64,000 nt of DNA. Origin: Fallopia convolvulus (lineage: Eukaryota; Streptophyta; Magnoliopsida; Caryophyllales; Polygonaceae). The notes beneath the pieces were generated by a model. The model had not been told where the DNA came from. It ran no database searches and saw only the letters and a program-made list of their open reading frames with translations. Made by a program: the position numbers and the translations under genes. The stretch spans positions 1,365,501 to 1,429,500 of the forward strand of contig OZ024735.1 of assembly GCA_964016875.1 (NCBI GenBank), given 5' to 3'. Below are positions 33,775-46,010 of the stretch, piece after piece (the stretch's first letter is position 1; every line of letters starts with the position of its first letter).

Positions 33775-35907
33775 CTACGTCGATGCATCCGAAGCGCTTT
33801 GGGATTGGGACTCATCGTCTTGCCCGTCCGAGTTGAAAGTTTCGGATACCTCCGCCTTTTGTTGACGAATTTCCGCCCTCTTCCAATCACATACGCACAC
33901 TTGGGCTTCCAAGACATCGGGCTTTAAACTAGATCGTTTTGCATCAAGGACGTGTCCTCCTTCGCTAAATGTTTGCTCTACCGATACGGTCAAGGCGGGA
34001 ACAACAAGCACTTGAGCCGCGATCTTGACCAAGGTTGGGAAAGTCTTCTTGTGGGTCTTCCACCAATCTATAATATCAAATTCTCCTTCACCAAACTCAA
34101 AGTGGGTTGTTAGATATGTTTCAAACACCGCATTCGAGCTCGAATGTCTCGGTTTCTTGGTAAGGGTATGCAAAAGATTAGCCCCCCACCTTTTAGTAGC
34201 ACCGAGGGCACTCGAACTCGAAGAGGAGGATGAATGTGGAGGTAATGGAGAAGAACTAACACTAGATGAATATTCGGTAATCAATTCCTCAATTGATCTT
34301 CTAACTTTACTAAGTATATCCCCAACATTAGCAATATCATCATTAACATCCAACCCTAATGCCTCATAATAACCCTTCAAACATGCTTCTAAACCACCCA
34401 TCTTAAACCTAGGATCAAACACACAAGCAACAAGATAGATATCGGGGATAACTTTATAATAGTGCAACCATTTCACTTTCATAGCATCAATAGCACCACA
34501 AAGTTCATTGAATTTACGCCCCTCACAAAAACCGCCCGCCGCATTCAATGCTTCAAAACAAAACAAATGAGCACAAGGTTTATAAACATGACTAAAAGTT
34601 AATGTTGCATCATGAAATATTTTCAAAACTTCTAAGATTCTATAACAATAATCCCATACTTGAGAAATAATGGGATTGTCGGGAAAATATATGGACGCAA
34701 AAGAAGTCAAAAGATCTTTGTAAGGCATGCATGCATGAAGTAGTTTATAAGTGGAGTTCCAACGGTGGCAAACATCTTTTGGAAATGTTCAGGGTGGAAC
34801 ACCTTTTTGACTACAAAACGCCGTCCAATCTTGGGCGGTTCGGGGGCTAGCCCATATACGACTAACAACATATCTAATAGGAGCAATTAAACCCGACATA
34901 ACATTTAAACCATCTTTGACACAAAGTTTTAAAATATGGCAAACACATCTTACATGAAAATACTTCGCTCCAAGAATTGGTTGACAATGCGGAACCAAAT
35001 CTCGGATTGAAGCGGTGTTGTTAGATGCATTGTCAAACGAGATAGAAAAAACTCGATGAAGTAGTCTATACTCTTCCAAAATAGTAAGAATAATGTTACT
35101 AATCATTAAAGCGGTATGAGAAAAATCAAATACTGTATAAGCCAAAACACGTTTTTGCACATTGAAATGATCATCAAGAAAATGACATGTTAAGCCCATG
35201 TATGAATGATTTTGCCAATGATCACTCTAAATTGAAACTTTAATATCATTTTGAGCAAAAAAATTCATCAATGCCATTTTGCGAGTTTTATATGCTTTCA
35301 TCACATTCTTTTTTACCGACTACCTAGTAGTCGGTTTATAAGCGGGTTGTACATGATTAGCCATCCAATTGTTAAATCCTAACTTTTCGGCAAAACTAAA
35401 TGATAAGTGATCAACACAAATAGACTCGTACAAGGCATACATGCTATCATTATGGTTATAAGTAAATAAATGAGGGTTATGATGAGGATTAAGGGAAGAA
35501 GAAGTTGCAAACCCGAAGAGTTGGGATTGTCCTCGTATCATGCCTAACTTGTCGGGGTGTGCTCTCTTCATGTGCTTTGACAATGTTCCATAGCCTGATC
35601 CCGACACCCATGTGTAATGCTTAGGACAATAGTTGCAATGAACTTGAAATTTCTTGGTAGATGCCTCATAAGCTCCCTTACGAAAATGTTTTGTAAATAT
35701 GTCGGATTTAAGGATTGGAGCCTCACCCTCGGTCGCCTCGGATCCATGATCCACTGCCTCATTTTCATTGGGAGTGGACGATCCCGCTTGTACCACATTG
35801 GGATTGGGATTCGAAAATTCCGCCAAGTTAATAGGGGGTACAAATTCTACATTTGAAGCACTCTCTTGTGAGCCAAAAATTTGATCAATGTTAAGAAATC
35901 CTTCCAT
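33775..35907 (-). pseudogene. hAT transposase with three premature stops
   Basis: One frame of 711 codons runs from the ATG at 35907 to a natural stop at 33775 without any indel. It is interrupted by TAG (35322-35320), TAG (35229-35227) and TGA (34791-34789). Domains in order: BED-type zinc finger (CNYC ... HMKRAH, about residues 90-118), the RNase-H-like catalytic core (SFDNASNN; VRCVCHILKLCVKDGL; CHRWNSTYKLL) and the C-terminal hAT dimerisation domain (DIIDWWKTH ... ALTVSVEQTFSEGG). It belongs to the Ac/RICESLEEPER-like plant group. It would cut the element ends but is now coding-dead. Each stop is one transition away from CAG, CGA or TGG. Confidence 0.9.
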
Positions 35908-36119
35908 TTGAGAGATTGGGAGATTGAGAATTGAGAATTGAGATTTGAGATTTGAGAGAGCTTTGTAAACTAATGAGATTGAGAGAGAGAGAGACAGATT
36001 GGTAGTGTGGGTGGAAATGAGATCATGTAGTGGTTATTTATAGAAGAAATTTTGAAATAGTCGTTGGAATTATGAAATAGTCGTTGGAAACTGGCCGCTA
36101 AAAACTAGTTGTTGGCTTT

Positions 36120-36397
36120 TAAAGCAAAACCGCGTCCGCGGCCCGAGACCCGCAGTCGCGGTTTTGATTTTGGCGAAAATAGAACCATTCTGCTGAAATA
36201 ACCGCGACCGCGTGGGTCTCAGGCCGCGGTCGCGGTATGGTAAACCACAATCGCGGCCCTAAAGCCGCGGTCACGGTTTTGTAATCCGATAAAAAAATGG
36301 CAGTTAGCGGGGGGGACCGGAACCTTACCGAGAACCGAACTCGCCGGTTCCGGTTCCCGTCGGTTTCCCGCCGGTTCCAGAACCGGGTCCAGGTCTA
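36120..36397. repeat. hAT right subterminal repeat cluster
   Basis: This matches the left cluster. CCGCGxxCGCGG-like motifs (for example GGCCGCGGTCGCGG at about 36222) recur at 36128-36290. CCGGTTCC motifs then run up to the terminal TAGACCTGG inverted repeat. A window with this GC content is striking in an AT-rich neighbourhood. Confidence 0.6.
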
Positions 36398-36405
36398 GCA
36401 ATGGC

Positions 36406-37294
36406 TAGGGTTGCTAATAAGTTTATGACGTAATTATTGTTAGTTTGTTACTAGTTAATTTTGAAAAGCATACAATGAAAAAATTATTGTTATTATTTGT
36501 TTAGATTGATATGTTGTTAACTTGTTATGGATTGAAATAAATTGGAGAGATAGTTTTCAAAAGATCTAAAATTTTAATGGAATCACATAGTATTGAGCAA
36601 AGACCACAAACTTTCAATTTAAATATTTTAAATCCAAATGTTGAGTTTGAAGTTAATCCGAATGAGGTCGAAATCCTATATAGACTTTGAAAAGCTTTCA
36701 TATGTTAAAAGGGTGTGTTTGTTGGGAATCAAAAACTAGTTGGAGTTTTCCAACTAGTTTTTAAAGCTTTTGCACTAGTTTTTAGTAGTTTTTCGAATTA
36801 AAAAAATAATTATTTTCTAAATAAGAATAGCTCTATAATAAAATAAAATTATTAATTATTAATTATTACAAAAAACAAGTTGAACATTACCAAGCAGTGT
36901 TTATATATATTTTTGAAACTTCAACTACTTTTACAGCTAGTTTTACAACTTCAGCTAGTTTTGCAACTCCAACTAGTTTTTTTGGAGAGTTAACAAACAT
37001 AGCCTAATTTGATGTGTATTTACCAAAAAAAAATCTAGTTTGATGTGTACAAAGGTGTGGATTCAAGATTGCATGCCCCTCCCTTCGGACAATCCAAAAA
37101 TCCTAAGATCGGAACGCGAAATGCGCTTTGATTATTCGAATTTGCCCTCTTCCCCTCCCTTTATCTTATTCTTCTATTCCCGCTCAAGAGAGACTTTACA
37201 GCTTTTTGAGACTTCATACGGTAAAATAGTGTGATTTCTTAGGAGAATCAAAACGCCAAATCTCGGTTAACAAGAAAATATCTTGATCCACAGA
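36406..37294. other. Intergenic DNA with one small MITE
   Basis: AT-rich and without a gene. It contains the candidate MITE at 36711-37004. Confidence 0.5.
36711..37004. mobile_element. Candidate hAT-like MITE
   Basis: Starts GGGTGTGTTTGTT and ends AACAAACATAGCC, imperfect inverted termini of a type common in plant MITEs. It has repeated AACTAGTTTTT and CAACTAGTTT motifs inside. No clear target duplication was found, so the boundaries are tentative. Confidence 0.45.
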
Positions 37295-38022
37295 TGTTTT
37301 TTCGACCCCTTCTAATGTGACCCTACTCGGGTTCGCGTTGCTAGGGGCGAATTTAGGCTCAAAATGGATGGATCTTCTCCGACGGGTCTAAACGGATAAG
37401 TACGAGACCACGAAATGGTCTCGCGGGCCTCTAATGCTCGTGTTAACGAGGATGGACGAGGCTTAGAGATAAGAGACGTCCGATCCAAGGGAGGACCAAA
37501 GAAGAGGGAAAGGGATTTGGAAGGAGAGGTTGACGCACGATCCACAATTATGAGTAACTCTCTAATATATTATGGACTATAATTCATGTGTGCCTATGAA
37601 TGGTAGCCAATGTCCCCTTATATAGAGGAGGCTTCCATCTAGGGTTTACAAAGAGATAGGTGAAGAACTAGGGCTAGCAAGCATATTAGGCCCAACGTCC
37701 AAAGCCCATAATCTTAAGATAGTAACTACTAATAAAGGAAATGTGCAATAGCAAACCCTTGGGATTGAGTTTAAACTATAATGAGGTTGGCCCGTTCTAA
37801 AAGGAAAATGACGAAATAGAAATGACGGAATTAGTAAATACATGTATCATAAATAAGTCTATCAATGGACCATGGAAGGCGACATGGCCTAGGATGCCCC
37901 GGGTTTGAATCTGAACTGAGACCAGGTCGCATCATTCTCCTCGGCTTAGATTCAAAGCGTCCTAGTTCGAGGTGGTGTGGAGAAGGGTGACTGCATCAGC
38001 AAAGACGTGGACCATGTCAACA
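37295..38022 (-). repeat. Solo-LTR-like sequence
   Basis: A GC-richer block of about 728 bp between TGTTTTTTCGACCCC and GTCAACA. Read on the minus strand it has a TATA-like CTATATAAGGGG (about 37617-37628) followed by a leader, as in Gypsy LTRs. The start resembles the CGACCCCTT motif of the Tat LTR. No flanking 5-bp duplication was found, so both ends are approximate. Confidence 0.45.
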
Positions 38023-38965
38023 ACCTCGGTCACTAATATTATAATATTCACATGATTTGTTGAAATTTAATTGTTTTTTTTTATTGGTCATATTCCATAA
38101 GATTTGAATTTGATAATTTTTATTAATAAAAGAAATTGTATAATGTTACAATTATTTATTTATTTTGGTAATTACAATTCTTTGTTATTTAATATCCAAT
38201 TTCAAGTTGGATATTTATAACAATAAAATTGTATATTTTAGAAGAATAAAGAACTTTTGGTCATCTACCATGATAATATAATTTTTTCAAGAAGATTGGT
38301 TATCTGCAAAAAATAAACTTTTCCTAAAACATTAATTATAATAATTTTTGTAAAAATGTGCAATATTCTTTTCAACTATGCCTCTCCAAAACTAATTTTT
38401 CCTTGAAAAGTTATATATTTTTTCAATTAAACCATAAACGTTAAGGAATATTAGTTTTAACTCTATATTTTGCTAAGAGAAATAAATAAATATGTAATAC
38501 AAACTTTTAAACTATTTATTTATCTATAATACTATAAGACTATCAATGAAAATTAATGCCCCACATTTTATACATAATATATGATTTCTTTACAAGATCA
38601 CAAACAACTTAATTAAGTATTGAATGCCAATTAATAAAAATAAAAATAAAACAATCCACAATTTCAACGTATCCATATATGAACGACAAGAGTTGAAATG
38701 AGTTGTTCGAATGCATTCATGATAGGAACGACAAGAGTTTCGTAAAACCTTTTTTTAAATTTATGAAAAAATTAATAATATGATTTAGAAAAACCAATTA
38801 GAAGTGGTAAATAAGTATAACGTAAGAACGTTGAAATGATGTAAATAAAAAACAATGGGAAATTTCAGATCTTCAATGTACAATCGCATATATTTTTTAT
38901 TTTTTTTTTATTATAGGGACAATCAAAATTCTTAAACGGTACTAGATGCCAACTATCAGAATTAA
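38023..38965. other. AT-rich intergenic DNA
   Basis: Nothing recognisable; long A/T runs and no gene. Confidence 0.5.
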
Positions 38966-40003
38966 CTAGTGACATTTCCGTACCTTGTACGGGTTTAATA
39001 TAAAAATTATTTTATAAAAAATATTTTCGATGTGTTCTTAAAAAAAATTCCCGAACACATTTTTCACGAATAAATCACACTTTTTTAATGTTATTCATGT
39101 ACCTTGTACGGATTTAATATAAATTTTATTTATAAATTATTATCGACTTGTTTAAAAAAATAACAAACACATTTTCACAAATCATACTTCTTTTAATAAA
39201 GAATTACAAAATATTAATTTGTTAGTTGGTGGTGGTTTTTATGATAGTGGAAAAAGTTGGTAAGGTGAAAGTGGTTTTAAAAAAATTAAAAAAACTTTAA
39301 AATTATTTTCTTAGTAAAATTAAAAAAAATTAATTTATTAATGGGTGGTGGTTTTTGAGATAATGAGTATGTGAAAGTATTTTAGAAAAAAATAAAAAAA
39401 TATTTTAAATTGCCAAGGGGAAGTAATTTCATAATTTTTAGGAATATGTTTAAATTTTTTTGGTAAAAATTATAAATTTTAATTGTGTATTTTAGATTAA
39501 CTCATGATCCATAATGACCCGAACCCGACTTAACTCGAACCCGAAATGACTAAAGCCGAACCCGACCAACCCGACCCGATTGACAGGTCTAGATAGCATA
39601 ATAGTTTTTTTGGATAGAATTTATTTAAAAAACAATTTTTATTAGATCAATTTTAAAAAATGAGTTGTCTTAGTCCCTTCGATGATCAATTAAAATATTA
39701 AGATATTTTTAATCAAGTGTTCATTAAAAAAAGAAATTACATAACTTCAAATTAACTATTTATATTTAATTCTGAGAATAGTAAAATATTTTTGAATCAA
39801 TTTTCATCAAAAAATAATTTGTAATTGTTTCATAGAAAGTGGGTAGGTTTTTTTTGCCAAATTTTTTGAGGAAGTGGGGAAGTAATTTCGAATTTTTAGT
39901 TTTTAGTGAAAATTATAAATTTTAATTGTCTATTTTAGATTAAGTCACGTGGCTAAATTTTTTCTAAAGAGTTGGGTTCTCCTTTACAATTGTACTATAT
40001 AGA
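38966..40003 (-). mobile_element. Non-autonomous Helitron, 1.04 kb
   Basis: Read on the minus strand it begins A|TCTATATAGTACAATTG at 40003. It ends with a hairpin (stem CCGTAC/GTACGG, 38978-38992) 8 bp before CTAG|T at 38969-38966. The 5' TC, the 3' hairpin plus CTAG, and insertion between A and T are the Helitron rules. A second copy of the hairpin motif (GTACCTTGTACGG) lies about 120 bp inside, at 39099-39111. No Rep/helicase is encoded. Confidence 0.75.
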
Positions 40004-40813
40004 TTACAATTTAATTACAATTGAAGATAACCCTTAATTTTGGGATTTGCTCCTTAACACAAATAAAAACCGATTATGAGTTGAGGCATTGTAAATGACA
40101 ATAAATTCAATACATTAAAAATTAATAACGGCCATTTTGACCATTACTAATCTTTCTATTTACCCTTGGGTTAATTATACATTTGGTCCTTAACCGTTTA
40201 CTTCCGTTCTATATTGGTACCAAACCTTTAAATCGTTCCAAATTAATCCCTAAACTTTGTCAAATCATTTAAAATTAGTCCTTTCCGTCTCAAAAATGTT
40301 AAATCAATTTAACAATTTAATTTTTGATGACCTGACACCTTCTTCTTGCTTTAGCCCTATGTAAATCTATTCTTTCATTCATTATTTACTATTTAACAAA
40401 TCATCAATCCACCGCTCCTACATGATACAACAAAAACTCAAAGCATGCTAAAATTATCTATTGCGCAGTTCAATTACAAATGATAAACACGTGTATCAGT
40501 ATTCCTTAAATAACAATAAGTCCCCCACCCTTCTATTTTTCCCAAAAATAAAAAATTGGACTAAAACCAAAATTTATCCACTCTAATATAGTGTGCTAGT
40601 GTTCTAGATAAATCACCTTTTTATCCTAATTTTATCTATGAATAGTGCTAATGGAAGCTAGAATTTCAACTTACCCAAATCAAATTCGAACTCAAGAAAG
40701 CAAAATTGGGTGTCTTGTTGAAGTACCCAATCTTTGAACAAACCCCATTGAAATCAGTAAAAAAAAAGGAAGATGGGAAGTCTAGTCTTCAAACTAACAG
40801 CTGAGTAAGAAGA

Positions 40814-41113
40814 TGTTATAGATTAAATCTGTAAGACAAGAATTGCGTAGACTAAGGATATGTAAGGATCAATGTGATAACCAATCCTTAATCTCGATTC
40901 TCACCTAGATAAACCAGCTATGAGTTTACTCGAGAGAGATTATTACAAAGAATCTGAAAATTGTTCTGAAAGTGAATGAATGTGACAAGCTCGCTCAGCC
41001 TCGCTTTTACAGAGAAAGAAAGGCACGTGCACAACACGAAAACAACTAACAACATATTAACAGAATGAATAACAGAATTGCCATGTGTCAACTAACAGCT
41101 AAAAACTGTAACA
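40814..41113 (-). repeat. 3' LTR of Reina-type element
   Basis: 300 bp, TGTTA ... TAACA. The adjacent internal sequence on the minus strand is the polypurine tract AAAGGAGGGGAGATT (41114-41128). Confidence 0.93.
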
Positions 41114-41174
41114 AATCTCCCCTCCTTTGACAACCTTGTCTCAAGGTTGGAAGTTGGGATACTTCTTAAACAAA

Positions 41175-44100
41175 TCATACCCATGAAGCATCTTCATCTG
41201 GTTTGCCTTTCCACTTGACCAAAACACGTGTTGTAGCTTTACCATTCCTGTTCACCATCTTCCTCTCCAAAATAAGCTCCGACTCTTTAGCACATATCTC
41301 TAGCAGAATTGAAGGTAAAGTTGTAGATGTCATAGCTTCTCCAATGTGTTGTTTCAATTGAGAAACGTGAAACACTGGATGGATTTTAGATGATTCTGGC
41401 AACAACAATTTGTATGCCACGCTCCCAAACTTCTCCAAAATTTCATAAGGGCCATAATATTTTGGAGATAATTTTTTATTACCTCTTTGAGAGAGACTTT
41501 GTTGCCTATACAGCTGCAACTTCACATACACCAAGTCTCCAACTTCAAACTTCCTGTCACTTCTGTGTTGGTTGGCCATGACCTCCATTCTATGTTTAGC
41601 ACGCATCAAGAAGAATCGCAACATTTTTATCATACTCTCCCATTCTTGCAAACTTCTATCCACTAACTCTACTTTACTTTCACTAGGTAGATAAGGGAGG
41701 TGGGTTGGTGGAGGTCGTCCAAATCACTTCAAAAGGGGTAAGGTGAGTAGCCGAGTGAAAAGTGGTATAATACCACCATTCAGCCAGAGGTAGCCATTTG
41801 CTCCACAACTGTGGTTGCTCACCAGACATACATCTCAAATAGGTTTCCAAACATCTATTAACCACTTCAGTTTGGCCATCTGATTGTGGATGATATGCAC
41901 TTGATAAATTGAGAGCTACTCCTTGTAAAGCAAACAATTCTTGCCAAAACTAACTCAAGAAGACTGGATCTCTGTCACTAGCGATCGAAGAAGGAAATCC
42001 ATGCAGCTTAAACACATTATTCAAAAAGCTTTGAGCAATAGATGAAGCTGAATAAGGATGAGCTAAAGGCATGAAGTGAGCTGCTTTACTAAGACGATCT
42101 ATCACCACAAAAATGACAGATTTCCCATAAGAAGTTGGCAAACCTTCTATAAAATCCATGGATATGTCACTCCATACCTGGGTAGGTGTCTCTAAAGGTT
42201 GCAAAAGTCCTGGATAAGGAGATGTGTCATACTTATTTCTCTGACAAACGTTGCAGCTTCTTATGAACTGAGAAATGTCCTTAGTATGCCCCTTCCAATA
42301 AAATAATGCCTTTACTCTCTGTGCAATAGCATCACGACCAGAATGACCACTAGATCCAGCACAATGTAGGCATTGCAATATTTTGTTTTTGAGCTCAACA
42401 CTGTTACCAATGACCAACTTGCTCTTTCTTCTAAGTTGGCCATGTAACCAAGAATAATGTTTCTTTGCATCTTTGTTCTGTTCCAACTCTTGTATGATTT
42501 GCTTCAAATTACTATCACTCTCATAACAGCCTTTTATCTCCTGTAATAGATCAGAATCGAATGTGGATACTACCATACTTGCAATTTCACAACTCTCAAC
42601 TCTTGATAGTGCATCAGCCACCAGATTTTCTTTACCCTCTTTGTATTGAATATCATAGTCGAATTCCAGTAGCTTAGGTAAACATTGTTGTTGAATTGGA
42701 GTGTTGAGTCTTTGCTCCAGAATGTACTTCAAGCTTCGCTGATCTGTTTTGATTGTAAAATGGTTGTCCAACAAGTAATGTCTCCACTTTTGCACGACAA
42801 ATATCACAGCTTGCAACTCCTCATATATGGATAAATTCAACTGTCTACCCTACAGATGCTTACTAATATATAAGCAATTGGATGGCCCTTTTGCATAAGT
42901 ACAACTCCATTCCATAACTACAAGCGTCAGTTTCCACTATAAAACTTTCATTGAAATCTGGTAATGCTAACACAGGTGTTGAGCATAACCTTCTTTTAGA
43001 TTCTGAAATGTTGTTGCAGCTTCCTTGTTCCACTCAAAACTGTCTTTCTTCAGCAACTCAGTCAATGGACGAGCAATAGCACCATAATTTCTGACAAATC
43101 GCCTATAATAACCTGCCAGGCCTAGGAATCCCCTTAATTGCTTGACATTCTTAGGTGTTGGCCAATTCTGTACAACCTCTATCTTCTTAGGATCAGTTGC
43201 AACTCCTTGGTCCGAAATGTAGTGACCCAAGTATTCCACTCTACTGACAACAAAATCACACTTGCTTCTCTTTGCAAAAAGTTTATTCTCTCTCAAAGTT
43301 TGCAACACTAATTTCAAATGCTTTGCATGCTCAAATAAGCTCAGGTTGTAAATCAAAATGTCATCAAAGAAAATTAACACAAATTTTCTCAAAAATTCCC
43401 TAAACACTGAATTCATGAGACCTTGGAATGTGGCTGGTGCAGTTGTCAGCCCAAATGGCATGACCAAATACTCATAATGTCCATTATGAGTCTTAAAGGT
43501 TGTCTTGTGTATGTCTTCTTTACACATCCTTACTTGATGATACCCTTCCCTTAGATCAATTTTTGAAAAAATCTTAGAGCCTCCAAGTTCATCCATCAAG
43601 TCTTCAATTAATGGTATAGGGAATCTATTCTTGACAATGGTTGAATTTAATCCCCTATAATCCACACACAACCTCCACGTGCCATCTTTCTTCTTGACCA
43701 ACACAATTGGCGAAGCATACGAATTGGAACTAGCTTGAATCACACCAGTCTGTAGCATATCATGTACCATCTTATCAATCTCATTCTTTTGATAAATGGC
43801 ATATCTCTATGGCCTTTGATTAACTAGATTTGCTCCTTCCTTAAGAACAATTTTATGATCATGCCCTTCTCTGAATGTAGGTAGGCTTGTGGGCTCACGA
43901 AAAACATCCTCAAACTGCATCAACACTTCCTCAATACAGCTAGGAATTTGTCTTTCCCCCCTCACTTGATGTGGCGGCACATAACATCTCTGATTCTGCT
44001 ACTTCTTTGACACATACGATTGCTAACTGAACATTCTGAATCCCTATCTTGTGCAACTGTAATGCATTAACTTCCCTGACAAAGCCAGCATGTAAACCTT

Positions 44101-44490
44101 TCAATAACAACTTCTTATTGTTTAGACTGAACTCCGTTGTTAGTTGCTTGAAATTCCATACAATTCTACCCAGCTTTTCTAGCCATTGAACTCCTAGTAC
44201 CATATCACAACACCCCAATGGTATTATCATAACATCTGTTTTGAAAGGAACATGTTGAAAGCTCCATTCAAAGCCTTCCACTTTTGAATTTAGCTCCACT
44301 ATGCTTCCATCTGCTATAGACACTTTAGTTACACCAGTTGGAGTTAGTTTGCCACCCAACTTCTCATCCATTTAGACATATCCAGAAAGTTGTAAGTACT
44401 TCCTGAGTCAATCAAGATAAAGAAGTTTCTTTTTCCATGAACTCCTTTGACTCTCATTGTCCTGTAGTTGGAGATGCCATTGACTGCATT
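41175..44490 (-). pseudogene. pol of Reina-type element with chromodomain (multiple lesions)
   Basis: Protease LIDSGSTYNF at about 44430, frameshift near 44372. RT at 43770-42967 with LCVDYRGLNS, VMPFGLTTAPATFQ and catalytic FFDD. RNase H and integrase at 42840-41683 (HCAGSSGHSGRD, CNVCQRNK, DISMDFIEGLP, YHPQSDGQTEVVNR), broken by TAG at 41952-41950. A frameshift near 41670 precedes the C-terminal part, which ends in a chromodomain (ILERKMVN ... VLVKWKGKPDEDASW, about 41270-41175). Further stops lie between RT and RNase H (42966-42840). Chromodomains direct integration to heterochromatin; this copy is inactive. Confidence 0.9.
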
Positions 44491-44493
44491 CAC

Positions 44494-45581
44494 TTAGATC
44501 TCAACATTAGCTTGCGTTTCCTCATCTGTCAACTCATCATTCTCTATATCTTCCATTTCCATCACAAATAATTGTTTCTTCTTGTGAGTGAGGAAATGTG
44601 CAAGTGAATACGGCTCATCACAAAGATAACATAGCCCTTTTGCCTTCTTTTCACTTAGTTCTGCAGGTGTCAAATCCCTTCTGATTGCACCCACACTCTC
44701 TTCTTTTTTTGTCTGATCTGTATTTCTCACTACTGGTGGATCGAACTCTTTTCTTGCTGCTATAATTTTGGACTGAAAAGAATTCCCAGTTTGCACCATC
44801 TTTGGATGTGCTAGTTCATATAGCTTCCCTAAAGCAAAGCATTGCTAATTGATTTAGGTTGAAACATCCTAACATGCATTTGTGTGTCATTCCTCAACCC
44901 AGCAATATAAGCACTAATCAAATACTCATCTGTCAACTGAACTCTTGTTCTAATCAACTCGAACTTCTCATGATACACTACTATTCCCTCAGATTCTTTC
45001 AACCTCATCAATTCAACTATTGGATCATCAATTATTTCCCCAAATCTCTCCATTAACAAACACTTATAACAATTCCAGTCAAGAATTGTACCTTTGTTTT
45101 CTTCTGCAAGCAAAACCGATTGATGCCAACTTGTAGCGTTGTTCTCCATGTGAATCGATGCCAGATTTACTTTGATCTCTTCTGGCGTGCGATCAATGAG
45201 GAAGAATTGCTCCCACTTGAATATCCATTCACGAACAGATTCTCCATTAAACTTTGGAAAGTCCAACCGCGAAAGCCGAGTCAATCCGGAGTAGCCATTG
45301 TAGCCTCCATTGTAGCCTCCATTGTTGGGGTTCATACTGAAATTCTGCCTCAATCTTGCACCTTCTTGGTTATTCAAGGGAATTGCCATGGGAATTTGAG
45401 TTTGCACCGGTAACATGACTGCTGGTTGTTGAGGATGTGCTGGAATCACGATCGGTGAAGACTGACTGTGTCCCGTATCCCTCGGAAGAACTTGTGTGGT
45501 TCGCAGATTCGGTATCGGTGCTCCACTGCTTGTAGAAGGTTGAAAGGCGTCGAAGACTTCCGCCATTCTGGTTTTGAACAT
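44494..45581 (-). pseudogene. gag of Reina-type element (frameshifted)
   Basis: Gag starts MFKTRMAEVFDAF at 45581. The capsid-like region is at about 45280-44830 (LDFPKFNGESVREWIFKWEQ, then RLKESEGIVVYHEKFE). A one-base loss near 44829 shifts the frame, after which the C-terminal part continues to 44494. The zinc knuckle begins CYLCDEPY but the usual final Cys is missing, so RNA binding would be impaired. Confidence 0.85.
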
Positions 45582-45708
45582 TTCATCGATCGAAGAAAGA
45601 CTGGAGTTTACGATCGAGTTTCTCGTAATGCCAACTCTTTGATTGCAGTTTACGATCGAGTTTCTGTCATCTTGATTTGCCCGGAAACGCCTAGCAATCT
45701 GATACCAA

Positions 45709-46010
45709 TGTTACAAATTAAATTTGTAAGATAAGAATTGCGTAGACTAAGGATATGTAAGGATCAATGTGATAACAACAATCCTTAATCTCGATTCTCA
45801 CCTGGATAAACCAGCTATGAGTTTACTTGAGAGAGATTATTACAAAGAATCTGAAAATTGTTCTAAAAGTGAATGAATGTGACAAGCTCGCTCAGCCTCG
45901 CTTTTACAGAGAAAGAAAGGCATGTGCACAACACGAATACAACTAACAACATATTAACATAATGAATAATAGAATTGCCACGTGTCAACTAACAGCTAAA
46001 CACTGTAACA
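45709..46010 (-). repeat. 5' LTR of Reina-type element
   Basis: 302 bp, collinear with the 3' LTR, ends TGTTA ... TAACA. The primer-binding site TGGTATCAGATTGC lies at 45694-45707, one base inside the LTR. Confidence 0.93.

Larger units (their letters stand above)
20468..36397 (-). mobile_element. hAT transposon (about 3.05 kb) split by a 12.9-kb Gypsy insertion
   Basis: Left end TAGACCTGGTTCCGGTTC at 20468; the right end at 36397 read inward is TAGACCTGGACCCGGTTC. The 8-bp flanks GCAATGGT (20460-20467) and GCAATGGC (36398-36405) differ at one base, fitting a hAT duplication. Without the inserted 20813-33691 segment and one target copy the element is about 3.05 kb, normal for an autonomous hAT. 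It carries a minus-strand BED-finger/hAT-dimerisation transposase and GC-rich subterminal repeats. Confidence 0.88.
40814..46010 (-). mobile_element. Complete Reina-type chromovirus (Ty3/Gypsy), 5.2 kb
   Basis: LTRs at 45709-46010 (5') and 40814-41113 (3'), flanked by a perfect GAAGA duplication (40809-40813 and 46011-46015). The primer site next to the 5' LTR reads TGGTATCAGA, complementary to initiator tRNA-Met. Gag, protease, RT, RNase H, integrase and a C-terminal chromodomain follow in order. Size, 300-bp LTRs, iMet primer and chromodomain fit the Reina clade. The LTRs differ at about 13 positions plus one indel by eye. All reading frames are broken. Confidence 0.92.

Noticed and set aside
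33468..33836. Plus-strand open frame across the Tat LTR and hAT junction
   Set aside because: It crosses a transposon insertion boundary and matches no protein family; the real coding is on the minus strand.
37295..38022. Assigning exact borders and a duplication to this LTR-like block
   Set aside because: The flanking five bases (ACAGA and ACCTC) do not match, so only approximate limits are given.
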